This document shows, in pieces, positions 42,943 through 50,386 of a DNA stretch of 50,386 nucleotides. The notes beneath the pieces are model-generated. The model saw only the letters and a program-made list of their open reading frames with translations, made no database searches and was not told the origin of the DNA. Origin of the DNA: 66-474 sp040388785 (GTDB lineage: Bacteria; Pseudomonadota; Gammaproteobacteria; Xanthomonadales; Rhodanobacteraceae). The stretch covers positions 1 through 50,386 of the forward strand of contig JAZKBD010000012.1 in NCBI GenBank assembly GCA_040388785.1, written 5' to 3'. Each line of letters opens with the position of its first letter. Within the stretch, counting starts at the first letter, position 1. The position numbers and the translations under genes were made by a program.

Positions 42943-45837
42943 TCAGGCGCCGAGTTTTTCGGCCTGGCCGCGCAGTGCCTCGACCTGCGCTTTCCAGTCG
43001 GACAATCGCGTGCGTTCCTGCTCGACCACCGCCGCGGGCGCGTGGTCGACGAAGTTCGCGTTGCCGAGCTTGCCTTCGCATTTCCTGATCTCGCCCTCGA
43101 TGCGCGCGATTTCCTTTTTCAGGCGCGCGCGCTCGGCGTCGAGGTCGATCAAGCCAGCCAGCGGAATCAGCACGCGCAGGTTGCCGACCATCGCGGCCGC
43201 GGCGGCGGGTTCGGCTTCGTTCGATGCCAGCCAGCGCGGCGAGTCGCAGCGCGCGAGGAATGCGATCTGCGCTGAAAATTTCTCCGCGCGGCGACGATCT
43301 TCGGCATCGCCGTCGGCCAGCAGCAGCGGAATGGTCTTGCCTGGCGTGATGTTCATTTCGGAACGGATCTTGCGCACGCCCGTCAGCACGGCTTTGAACC
43401 ATTCGATCTCGGTGCTGGCGGAAGAATCGATCGCGAATTGGTCCGCGCGTGGATACGGACGCTTAAGGATGCTGGCTTGCTTCAAGCCGAGTTGCGGCGC
43501 CACCGATTGCCAGATTTCCTCGGTGATGAACGGAATGATCGGGTGCAGCGCACGCAGCGCGGTTTCCAGCACCACCAGCAATGTGTGACGGGTCGATGCG
43601 GCGGCTTCAACATCGTCGCCGTTCAATGCGGGCTTGGAGAGTTCGAGGAACCAGTCGCAATACTCGTTCCACACGAACTCGTACAGCGCCTGCGCGAGGT
43701 GATCGAAGCGGTACGTCGCGAAATGTTGTTCGACGTCCGCAAGCGTCGCATGCAGGCGCGACACGATCCAGCGTTCCGCCTCTGTCTTTTCCCCCTCCCC
43801 CGCGTGCGGGGGAGGGTTGGGGTGGGGGTGCTTCGCAAAGCTCCTCCCATCCGGCCTTCGGCCACCTTCCCCCGCAAGCGGGGGAAGGGAATTTGTGGTG
43901 TTCATCAGCACAAACCTTGCCGCATTCCACAGCTTGTTGCAGAACGCCTTGTAGCCTTCCGCGCGCTTGATGTCGAAGTTGATGGTGCGGCTGTAGCTCG
44001 CCAGCGCGGCGAAGGTGAAGCGCAGCGCATCGGTGCCGATCGCGGTGATGCCGTCGGGATAATCCCTGCGGATGCGCTTTTCGACCTTCTCGCGCACCTG
44101 CGGGATCAGCAGCGACTTCGTCGATTTCTCGACCAGTGCGGGCAGGGTGATGCCGTCGATCAGGTCCAGCGGGTCCAGGGTGTTGCCCTTGGACTTCGAC
44201 ATCTTCTGGCCTTCCGCGTCGCGCACGATCGCGTTGATGTAAACCTCGCGGAACGGCACCTGCTTCGTGAAATAGAGGGTCGCCATCACCATCCGCGCGA
44301 CCCAGAAGAAGATGATGTCGAAGCCGGTGACCAGTACCGAACTCGGCAGGAATTGCTTGTCGATGGACCAATCGGCAACGACCTCGCCACGTTCGTTCTT
44401 CACCGGTTCGTGCGACGGCCAGCCGAGTGTCGAGAACGGCCACAGTGCCGACGAGAACCACGTGTCGAGCACGTCGTCGTCCTGGCGCAACGCGCCGATC
44501 GGCGACACGCGCGCATGCACGCGCGCATCGGCCTCGTCTTTACCGACGAAGATGTTGCCGGCTTCGTCGTACCACGCCGGAATGCGATGACCCCACCAGA
44601 GCTGGCGGCTGATGCACCAGTCCTGAATGTTGTCGAGCCACTGCGTGTAGGTGGTCGTCCAGTTTTCCGGGACGAATTTGATGTCGCCGTTGCGCACCGC
44701 GTCCAGCGCAGGCTGCGTAATCGCGGCGCGGCCCTTGGCGGATGTGAGGTCGACGAACCACTGATCGGTCAGCATTGGCTCGATCACCGCGTCGGAGCGT
44801 TGGCTCACGGGCACCTGCAGTTTGTGCGGCCTGGCTTCGAGCAGGCGGCTCTCGGCCTCGAGATCGGCAAGGACGCGCTTGCGTGCCTCGTAGCGATCGA
44901 GGCCGCGGTATTTTTCGGGCGCGTTGTCGTTGATGTTCGCGTCCAGCGTGAGGATGTTGATCGAATCGAGCTTGTGCCGCTGCCCGATCGCGTAATCGTT
45001 GAAATCGTGCGCAGGCGTGATCTTCACGCAGCCGGTGCCGAACTCGCGATCGACGTAGTCATCCGCAATGATCGGAATCTCGCGTTTGGCCAGCGGCAGC
45101 ATCAGCTTTTTGCCGATGAGTGATTTGTAGCGTTCGTCCTCGGGATGCACCGCCACCGCGACGTCGCCCAGCATGGTTTCCGGACGGGTGGTCGCGATCA
45201 CCACGTGATCCGGCGCGCCCGGTTGCGGGTCGATCACGTCGTAGCGGATCGACCACAGGAGCCCATCGCGTTCGACGTTGTTGACTTCGAGGTCCGACAC
45301 CGCGGTCATCAGCACCGGATCCCAGTTCACCAGCCGATTGCCGCGGTAGATCAGGCCCGCGCGATACCATTCGACGAAAACCTTGCGCACCGCCGCGGAC
45401 AGCCCTTCGTCCATCGTGAAGCGCTCGCGCGACCAGTCCACCGACGCGCCCAGCCGGCGCATCTGTTGCGTGATCGTCGAGCCCGATTCCTGCTTCCACT
45501 GCCACACGCGTTCGATGAACTTGTCGCGACCGAGGTCGTGACGCGTCTTGCCTTCCGCGGCCAACTGGTTCTCGACGATCTTCTGCGTCGCGATGCCGGC
45601 GTGGTCGGTGCCGCCCTGCCACAGCGTATTCTTCCCCGACATCCGCGCGTGCCGGATCAACGCATCCATGATGGTCTGCTGGAACGCGTGGCCCATGTGC
45701 AGCGTGCCGGTGACGTTCGGCGGCGGCAGCAGGATCGAATACGGTTCGCCCGTACCGGACGGCTTGAAGCAGCCCGCGTCTTCCCAGCGCGCGTACCACT
45801 TCGATTCGATCTCTTTCGGGTCGAAACTCTTGTCCAT
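42943..45837 (-). CDS. valS: Valine--tRNA ligase with repeat-derived insertion
   Basis: 964 residues. PPPNVTGTLHMGHAF is the HIGH region, QKMSKSKGNTLDP the KMSKS loop, and editing-domain segments (TTRPETMLGDVAVAVHP) and the C-terminal coiled coil (RARLKKEIARIEGEIRKCEGKL) are normal. Between FVLMNTTN and TEAERWIVSRLHATL, where the catalytic domain passes to the anticodon-binding domain, lie about 35 extra residues (core LPPLAGEGG and HPNPPPHAGEGEK) encoded by a hairpin repeat. The start (MDKSFDPKEIES, ATG 45835-45837) fits; a longer frame start at 45879 is unlikely. Confidence 0.96.
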   Translation of the reverse strand: MDKSFDPKEIESKWYARWEDAGCFKPSGTGEPYSILLPPPNVTGTLHMGHAFQQTIMDALIRHARMSGKNTLWQGGTDHAGIATQKIVENQLAAEGKTRHDLGRDKFIERVWQWKQESGSTITQQMRRLGASVDWSRERFTMDEGLSAAVRKVFVEWYRAGLIYRGNRLVNWDPVLMTAVSDLEVNNVERDGLLWSIRYDVIDPQPGAPDHVVIATTRPETMLGDVAVAVHPEDERYKSLIGKKLMLPLAKREIPIIADDYVDREFGTGCVKITPAHDFNDYAIGQRHKLDSINILTLDANINDNAPEKYRGLDRYEARKRVLADLEAESRLLEARPHKLQVPVSQRSDAVIEPMLTDQWFVDLTSAKGRAAITQPALDAVRNGDIKFVPENWTTTYTQWLDNIQDWCISRQLWWGHRIPAWYDEAGNIFVGKDEADARVHARVSPIGALRQDDDVLDTWFSSALWPFSTLGWPSHEPVKNERGEVVADWSIDKQFLPSSVLVTGFDIIFFWVARMVMATLYFTKQVPFREVYINAIVRDAEGQKMSKSKGNTLDPLDLIDGITLPALVEKSTKSLLIPQVREKVEKRIRRDYPDGITAIGTDALRFTFAALASYSRTINFDIKRAEGYKAFCNKLWNAARFVLMNTTNSLPPLAGEGGRRPDGRSFAKHPHPNPPPHAGEGEKTEAERWIVSRLHATLADVEQHFATYRFDHLAQALYEFVWNEYCDWFLELSKPALNGDDVEAAASTRHTLLVVLETALRALHPIIPFITEEIWQSVAPQLGLKQASILKRPYPRADQFAIDSSASTEIEWFKAVLTGVRKIRSEMNITPGKTIPLLLADGDAEDRRRAEKFSAQIAFLARCDSPRWLASNEAEPAAAAAMVGNLRVLIPLAGLIDLDAERARLKKEIARIEGEIRKCEGKLGNANFVDHAPAAVVEQERTRLSDWKAQVEALRGQAEKLGA
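43785..43894. repeat. GC-rich double-hairpin repeat inserted in frame in valS
   Basis: Two perfect 11-bp stems (CCCTCCCCCGC, 43793-43803, with 43806-43816; CCTTCCCCCGC, 43865-43875, with 43878-43888) flank a shorter GGCC/GGCC hairpin around 43852-43862. Related to the units around 15108-15271. Confidence 0.85.
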
Positions 45838-45946
45838 CACAGGTCCCGGGTTCCGCGCACGGCGCGGTTTGCAAGGCAAACGCGCATTCTAACTAGTCCG
45901 CGCTCTCGCTTGCGTCTTGCTGTTGGAGCAGCAGTCGCTCACTACT

Positions 45947-46548
45947 GCGACGTCCATGTCTTTTTTCCGCGCCCCTTCCTGGGGCGCGGGTAACTTCTCT
46001 TTGCTTGGCCAAAGAGAAGTCACCAAGAGAAAGGCCACCCCGGTGCTGCGTTTTTCGTCCATTCATGGACGAAAAGTTCGTGCGGTCCGGCCGGGCTTGC
46101 CGACGCGCCCTCCATGGCGCGGCGGCAAGTGGGCGCAATCCCTTGCGCCCACCCTGCGGGTCTGATCGTCCGGCCCTCACCGCAGCACAGGGGCCCCGGA
46201 AGAGATCTGCTTCGCGATCGGCCATCCATGGCCTCCTTCGGAGCAAGACCCATTTGCTTGCTTCGCCCAGAGCGTGCGCGCAGGGAGCGCGCCGACAGGG
46301 GCCCCCTCGAACACGGCGCGCGGACGACGGGAAAGTCCGAAGGATGGCGCACAGGAGGTGCGCCAGTTCGCCGCAGGCACACGGATGTGCCTTCGGCGAA
46401 CCCCGGCGGCCGCGCGCGCATCCTGAGCACATGGATGTGCTCAGGACGTGTTCGCGGGGTGGCCTTCTCTTTGGTGACTTTCTCTTGGCCACGCAAGAGA
46501 AAGTTACCCGCGCCCCCGGGAGGGGCGCGGAAAAAGACGGGATGTCGC
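45947..46548. repeat. Inverted-repeat-flanked multi-hairpin element
   Basis: Arms of about 95 and 93 bases (45947-46041 and 46456-46548) are inverted copies, about 85-90% alike. Each carries CCGCGCCCC/GGGGCGCGG stems (45967-45989; 46508-46530) and a CTTCTCTTTG-type stem (45994-46019 left). The interior (about 415 bases) has at least four more hairpins: TTTTCGTCCAT (46052-46075), GTGGGCGCAA (46129-46152), TTCGCCGCAGGCACA (46367-46400) and CCTGAGCACAT (46422-46445). No coding pattern in any frame. Fills the gap between rodA and valS. Confidence 0.85.
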
Positions 46549-46687
46549 AGTTGCCGAAGCGAAGACACTGGATTACTCGCGCCATCCCTGGCGCTCGCCC
46601 TTCGGGCTGCCTGCGGCGTTCGCGTTTGCAGTCCTGCAAACGCAGTCCGGCTTTCGCTGGAATGACGGCAAAGGCGAGCGGCCGACG
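46549..46687. repeat. Further palindromes beside the rodA stop
   Basis: Contains GCGCCA-TCCC-TGGCGC (46579-46594) and GCGTTTGCA-GTCC-TGCAAACGC (46622-46643) plus a TTTCGCTGGAATGACGG motif (about 46652-46668) common in dispersed bacterial repeats. Together with 45947-46548 this explains the whole 850-base gene-free stretch. Confidence 0.6.
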
Positions 46688-47812
46688 CTACGGCGTCCAC
46701 TTGCGGTGCGCGTGGATCGACATCACCACGCCGAACCCCGCCAGCAGCGTGATCGCCGACGTGCCGCCGTAGCTCACCAGCGGCAGCGGTACGCCGACCA
46801 CGGGCAGCAGGCCGGCGATCATGCCGCCGTTGACGATCACGTACACCATGAAGGCCAGCGCGAACGCGCCCGCGACCAGGCGCGACCAGGTGTCGCGCGC
46901 GTTGGCGGCGATCCACAGGCAGCGGCCGACGATGAAGGCGTACACGGCCAGCAGCGCGAGCACGCCGATCAATCCGAATTCCTCGCCCAGCACCGCGAAG
47001 ATGAAGTCGGTGGTGTGCTCGGGCAGGAATTCCAGTTTCGATTGCGTGCCCTGGTTGAAACCCTTGCCGAGGATGCCGCCCGAGCCGACTGCGATCATCG
47101 ATTGCAGGATGTGCCAGCCGCTGCCGAGCGGATCGCTTTCGGGATTGAGGAAGGTCACGATGCGCTGGCGCTGATAGCCGTGCATGAAATGCAGCGCGAT
47201 CGGTCCGGCGGCGGCGGCGGCAACGGTCGCGGCGCCGATCTTCCACCATTGCAGGCCGGCGAGGAAAAGCACGAACAGGCCCGACGCCGCGACCAGCAGC
47301 GCGGTGCCGAGGTCGGGTTGCTTGAAGATCAGGAACGCGGGGATCGCAATCAGGACAAGGCTGACGAAAAGATCGCGCCAGCGTGGCGGCAGCGGGCGCG
47401 GGTGCAGATACCACGCGATCATCATCGGCATCGCCAGCTTCATCAGTTCGGATGGCTGGAAGCGGATCACGCCGATGTCGAGCCAGCGGTTCGCGCCCTG
47501 GCCTTCGCCCAGCACCTTGACCACGCCGAGCAGCAGCACGCCGATCACGTAGAACCACGGCGTCCACGCGCGCAGCAGGTTGGGGGGAATGCGCGAGATC
47601 GCGATCATCAGCACGGCGCCGATCGCGAAACGCGTGGCTTGTCCGGCCAGCGTGCCGGCGTCGAGATTGCTGGCGCTGTACAGCACGGTCAGCCCCATCA
47701 GCGCGAGGATCAGCAAGCCGATCGCCAGCGGCAGGTCGATGCGCGGGCGCGACAACACGCGGCGTCCGAGCCGGAACGCGCGCGCAGCGAGACTGGCGGC
47801 GAACTCGTTCAT
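46688..47812 (-). CDS. rodA: Rod-shape peptidoglycan glycosyltransferase RodA
   Basis: SEDS-family polymerase that makes glycan strands during cell elongation with PBP2. 374 residues, about ten helices: IDLPLAIGLLILALMGLTVLYSAS, RFQPSELMKLAMPMMIAW, IFKQPDLGTALLVAASGLFVLFLAG and the C-terminal GLLPVVGVPLPLVSYGGTSAITLLAGFGVVMSI, the SEDS signature. WLDIGVIRFQPSEL marks the periplasmic active-site loop region. ATGA overlap with mrdA. Confidence 0.96.
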   Translation of the reverse strand: MNEFAASLAARAFRLGRRVLSRPRIDLPLAIGLLILALMGLTVLYSASNLDAGTLAGQATRFAIGAVLMIAISRIPPNLLRAWTPWFYVIGVLLLGVVKVLGEGQGANRWLDIGVIRFQPSELMKLAMPMMIAWYLHPRPLPPRWRDLFVSLVLIAIPAFLIFKQPDLGTALLVAASGLFVLFLAGLQWWKIGAATVAAAAAGPIALHFMHGYQRQRIVTFLNPESDPLGSGWHILQSMIAVGSGGILGKGFNQGTQSKLEFLPEHTTDFIFAVLGEEFGLIGVLALLAVYAFIVGRCLWIAANARDTWSRLVAGAFALAFMVYVIVNGGMIAGLLPVVGVPLPLVSYGGTSAITLLAGFGVVMSIHAHRKWTP

Positions 47813-49734
47813 GGCGTCGTCGGCGCGGAGCTTGCGGGTTGCGTCGCGACAGCCGTCACCGGCACGGGCGGACGCTGCGAAGGCGGCGTGTCGGCCAGCC
47901 ACTGGTCCAGCATCTTGCGCGCGACCGGCGCGGCCGCGCTGCCGCCCCACGCGCCGTGTTCAAGCACCACCGCGATCGCGATCTGCGGGTGGTCCGCGGG
48001 TGCGTAGCAGATGAACCACGCGCGATGCCGCGCAGCGAGGTAGGCGAGATTCTTGTTGGTGTTGTACGCCTCGCTGGTGCGCGAATAGCGCTCGGCGGTT
48101 CCGGTCTTGCCGGCGATCAGGTACGGGAAGCCTTTGCCGATGCCGGCGGCGTAGGCGGTGCCGGCAGGGTTGTAGATCACGCCGAGCATGCCCTGCTTGA
48201 CGGCTTCGAGATCGGCGGGCGCATGCGTGATTTGCACGGGCGCGGGTTGCCTGTACGCGATCTCCGGGGAATCCAGGCCGCCGCTGGTCGCGACCAGCAA
48301 GTGCGGCGTGTGCGACGAGCCGCCATCCGCCAACGCGGCCAGCGCGTGCGCCATCTGCAGTGGCGTCACCATCCAGTAGCCCTGGCCGATGCCCGCGATC
48401 ACGGTTTCGCCGGGGTACCACGGCTGCTTGAAGGTCTTGCGCTTCCATTCCGGCGAGGGCAGCACGCCGCCCGTTTCGTCGGGCAGGTCGATACCGGTCG
48501 GGCTGCCGAATCCGAATCTGGCCATCCATTCGTCGAACTTCCCGATGCCCATCTTGTAGGCGAGCGAATAGAAGTACGTGTTGACCGACTGCGTGATGGC
48601 CTGGATCAGGTTGACGTTGCCGGCACCGTAGCGCGTGTCGTCGCGATAACCACGCGAGGAGCCGGGCAGGTACCACGTGCCGGTCGACAGCACGGTATCG
48701 GAAGGTTTGCGCAGGCCCAACTCCAGTCCACCCAATCCGAGGAACGGCTTGACCGTCGAACCCGGCGGATAGCCGCCGCGCATCGCGCGATTGAGCAGCG
48801 GTTTTTCCTCGTCGTCCAGCAGCGCGGAGTAGTCGGCTTGGCTGATGCCGTTGACGAACAGATTCGGATCGAAACTCGGCACCGTGACCATCGCCAGCAC
48901 GTCACCGTTGCGCGGGTCGATCGCCACCGCGGCGCCGGTTTGTCCCGCGAAGGCATTGATGGCCGCCTGCTGCAGGCGCTCGTCGATGGTCAGGTAGAGG
49001 TTCTGGCCGGGCTTGGCCGCGACCTGTTGCAGCACGCGCAATGGCCGCTGGTTGGCGTTCACCTCGACCACTTCGTAGCCGGGCGTGCCGTGCAGCAAGT
49101 CCTCGTATTCCTTTTCGATGCCGGTCTTGCCGATGTGCGTGCTGCCCGCGTACTTGTCGGGATCGAGGTGCTGCAGTTCCTTGTCGTCGATGCGGCCGAC
49201 GTAGCCGACGACGTGCGCGAACGCAGGGCCGTAGGGATAGTTGCGCGTGAGATACGGCGCGATGCTGACGCCGGGAAACTGCCACTGGTCGATCGCGAAG
49301 CGGTCGCGCTCGCTTTCGGTGAGGCGGAACTTCAGCGGGACCGCTTCGAAGGAGCGGTGTTGCCCTAGGCTTTGCTTGAAGCGGCGGATGTCGTCGTCGG
49401 TCAGCGGCACGACTTCCGCCAGCCGCTGCAGCATCGCGTCCATGTGCTTCACCTGGTCCGGCACCACGTCGAGCCGGAACGCGGGCACGTTGTCGGCCAG
49501 CAACTTACCCTCGCGGTCGTAGATCAATCCGCGCGGCGGCGGCAGGTGGCGCAGGCGCACGCGGTTGGCCTTGGCGCGGGTCGAATACTCGGCGTGCTCG
49601 TAGACCTGCAGGTAGACGAAGCGCCCGGCCACCACCATCACCAGGGCCAGCATGATCGCGAAGCCGGCCAGCGCGCGCCGGCCGAAACGCGCGCGCCGCT
49701 CGCGTTCGTCCTTCAGCTCGCCGCGCCCGTTCAT
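47809..49734 (-). CDS. mrdA: Penicillin-binding protein 2 (transpeptidase)
   Basis: Monofunctional transpeptidase of the elongasome. One N-terminal membrane helix (ALAGFAIMLALVMVVAGRFVYL), pedestal (PPPRGLIYDREGKLLADN, GKTGIEKEYEDLL), then the transpeptidase motifs S326TVK (PPGSTVKPF), SVN at 383-385 and KTG at 543-545 (AGKTGTAERYS). 641 residues. Stop overlaps rodA start, start overlaps mreD stop, both ATGA. Confidence 0.97.
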   Translation of the reverse strand: MNGRGELKDERERRARFGRRALAGFAIMLALVMVVAGRFVYLQVYEHAEYSTRAKANRVRLRHLPPPRGLIYDREGKLLADNVPAFRLDVVPDQVKHMDAMLQRLAEVVPLTDDDIRRFKQSLGQHRSFEAVPLKFRLTESERDRFAIDQWQFPGVSIAPYLTRNYPYGPAFAHVVGYVGRIDDKELQHLDPDKYAGSTHIGKTGIEKEYEDLLHGTPGYEVVEVNANQRPLRVLQQVAAKPGQNLYLTIDERLQQAAINAFAGQTGAAVAIDPRNGDVLAMVTVPSFDPNLFVNGISQADYSALLDDEEKPLLNRAMRGGYPPGSTVKPFLGLGGLELGLRKPSDTVLSTGTWYLPGSSRGYRDDTRYGAGNVNLIQAITQSVNTYFYSLAYKMGIGKFDEWMARFGFGSPTGIDLPDETGGVLPSPEWKRKTFKQPWYPGETVIAGIGQGYWMVTPLQMAHALAALADGGSSHTPHLLVATSGGLDSPEIAYRQPAPVQITHAPADLEAVKQGMLGVIYNPAGTAYAAGIGKGFPYLIAGKTGTAERYSRTSEAYNTNKNLAYLAARHRAWFICYAPADHPQIAIAVVLEHGAWGGSAAAPVARKMLDQWLADTPPSQRPPVPVTAVATQPASSAPTTP

Positions 49735-50231
49735 GTCGACTTCGCGCCCTTGCCACGCACGCGCGTGTTGACGTCATCCAGCAGCAGGAACACGAACGGC
49801 CAGATCGCCGCGCCCACCGCGGGCGCCAGCCACGACAGCGCCGGCATCGCCGGATCGCCCGCGAAGGCGCGGATCAATGCCTGCAACACGTGGTTGTTGA
49901 GCAGCAGCAGGAACACTGCCAATGATTGTTGCCACATCGGGAAGAAGCGCAGCCGCGAGCGGAAGCGCAAGGCGATGAACACCAGCACCGCCAGGCGCAA
50001 GGCCTGGTCGCCGAGCAGCGCGCCATTCAGGAGATCGGCGGCGAGGCCGACGCCGAATGCCAGGCCAATGCTGACGCGATCGGCGGATTCCAGCGACCAG
50101 TAGATCAGCACCAGCGCCAGCCAGTACGGCTTCAGCGGCTGGATCATTCCCGGCAGCGGCATCAGCATCAGCAGCAGCGCCACGGCGATACCGATCCAGA
50201 AGGCCCAGCCTTGTGCGTGCAGGCGATTCAT
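49731..50231 (-). CDS. mreD: Rod-shape-determining membrane protein MreD
   Basis: 166-residue protein with about five helices (WAFWIGIAVALLLMLMPLPG; YWLALVLIYWSLESADRVSIGLAFGVGLAADLLNGALLGDQAL typical of MreD). Links MreC/MreB to RodA and PBP2. Starts ATG at 50231 inside the mreC stop (ATGA), ends inside mrdA start. Confidence 0.94.
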   Translation of the reverse strand: MNRLHAQGWAFWIGIAVALLLMLMPLPGMIQPLKPYWLALVLIYWSLESADRVSIGLAFGVGLAADLLNGALLGDQALRLAVLVFIALRFRSRLRFFPMWQQSLAVFLLLLNNHVLQALIRAFAGDPAMPALSWLAPAVGAAIWPFVFLLLDDVNTRVRGKGAKST

Positions 50232-50386
50232 GGCGTGGTTCCGGACGCTGCCGCAGATGGGACGCGCGTCGGCTTCTGCGCCGCGGTGGTGGGCGCCAGC
50301 GACGCCGGCGGCCCGACTTCCGGCGCAGGCGCGGGCGGCCCGACCGGATCGGGCTGGTCGCGCAGCAGCAACACTTCGCCGCTGCG
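50228..50386 (-). CDS. mreC: Rod-shape-determining protein MreC, C-terminal fragment (partial)
   Basis: 53 codons run from the window edge to a TGA overlapping the mreD start (ATGA). They read RSGEVLLLRDQP and then a Pro/Ala-rich tail, which matches the end of MreC (last beta strand then variable tail). The rest lies beyond the window. Identified mainly from position in the mreCD-mrdA-rodA operon. Confidence 0.85.
   Translation of the reverse strand, partial: RSGEVLLLRDQPDPVGPPAPAPEVGPPASLAPTTAAQKPTRVPSAAASGTTP

Noticed and set aside
43785..43894. Intein in valS
   Set aside because: Only about 35 residues, no splicing motifs; sequence is a palindromic repeat.
46005..46772. 255-codon frame across the rodA-valS gap
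   Set aside because: Translation is Arg/Pro-rich, and the DNA is explained by inverted repeats and hairpins; such frames are typical spurious calls over this repeat type.
1..50386. CRISPR arrays, tRNA or rRNA genes
   Set aside because: No regularly spaced direct repeats and no cloverleaf or rRNA sequence noticed on reading; a covariance-model scan would be needed to exclude a tRNA fully.

Overview
The window looks like chromosome from a high-GC gammaproteobacterium of the Xanthomonadales, most likely Rhodanobacteraceae or a close relative. Three things point there: the type II secretion operon has the Xanthomonas xps order (E-F-G-H-I-J-K-L-M-N-D, no separate gspC); there are GTAG-type REP palindromes and GC-rich stem-loop repeats of the kind spread through xanthomonad genomes; and RDD gene, lptG, lptF and divergent pepA are grouped. 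This is inferred from gene content and sequence style only. One 10-N assembly gap lies at 26063-26072.

Layout. 1-717: C-terminal part of a 2-oxo-acid dehydrogenase E2 acyltransferase. 730-7997, minus strand: housekeeping run xerD, ilvE, aroK, aroB, WGR protein, hemE, a frameshifted secreted-protein gene, trpS and a small membrane protein. 8041-12281: RDD protein, lptG/lptF (LPS export permeases) and divergent pepA, which ends in a REP palindrome. 12373-18811: BON lipoprotein, an intergenic stretch with a second REP and a fossil receiver domain, a membrane TPR protein, a repeat cluster, and a very large propeller-sensor hybrid histidine kinase. 18915-20660: yceI - cytochrome b561 - yceI operon. 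20671-22343: glutaredoxin-like protein and sdaA.

22366-28375 is a defence island. A small XRE regulator diverges from a type III DNA methyltransferase (mod). An antisense higBA toxin-antitoxin pair sits between mod and the type III restriction/helicase subunit (res). A perfect 19-bp dyad lies in the 53-bp divergent gap between higB and res, so one site could control both the toxin operon and the restriction subunit. The central, target-recognition part of mod is much more AT-rich than its flanks.

28537-41455: a small secreted protein with a strong terminator, then the full xps-like type II secretion operon. Its secretin carries a C-terminal SPOR domain. The prepilin leaders of gspH and gspI appear to be built from a dispersed GGGTCCC-type repeat. 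A TonB-C-like secreted protein follows. 41494-42931: family 2 glycosyltransferase and peptide deformylase. 42943-45837: valS with a hairpin repeat inserted in frame. 45838-46687: noncoding, occupied by an inverted-repeat, multi-hairpin element. 46688-50386: rod-shape operon mreC (partial), mreD, mrdA, rodA.
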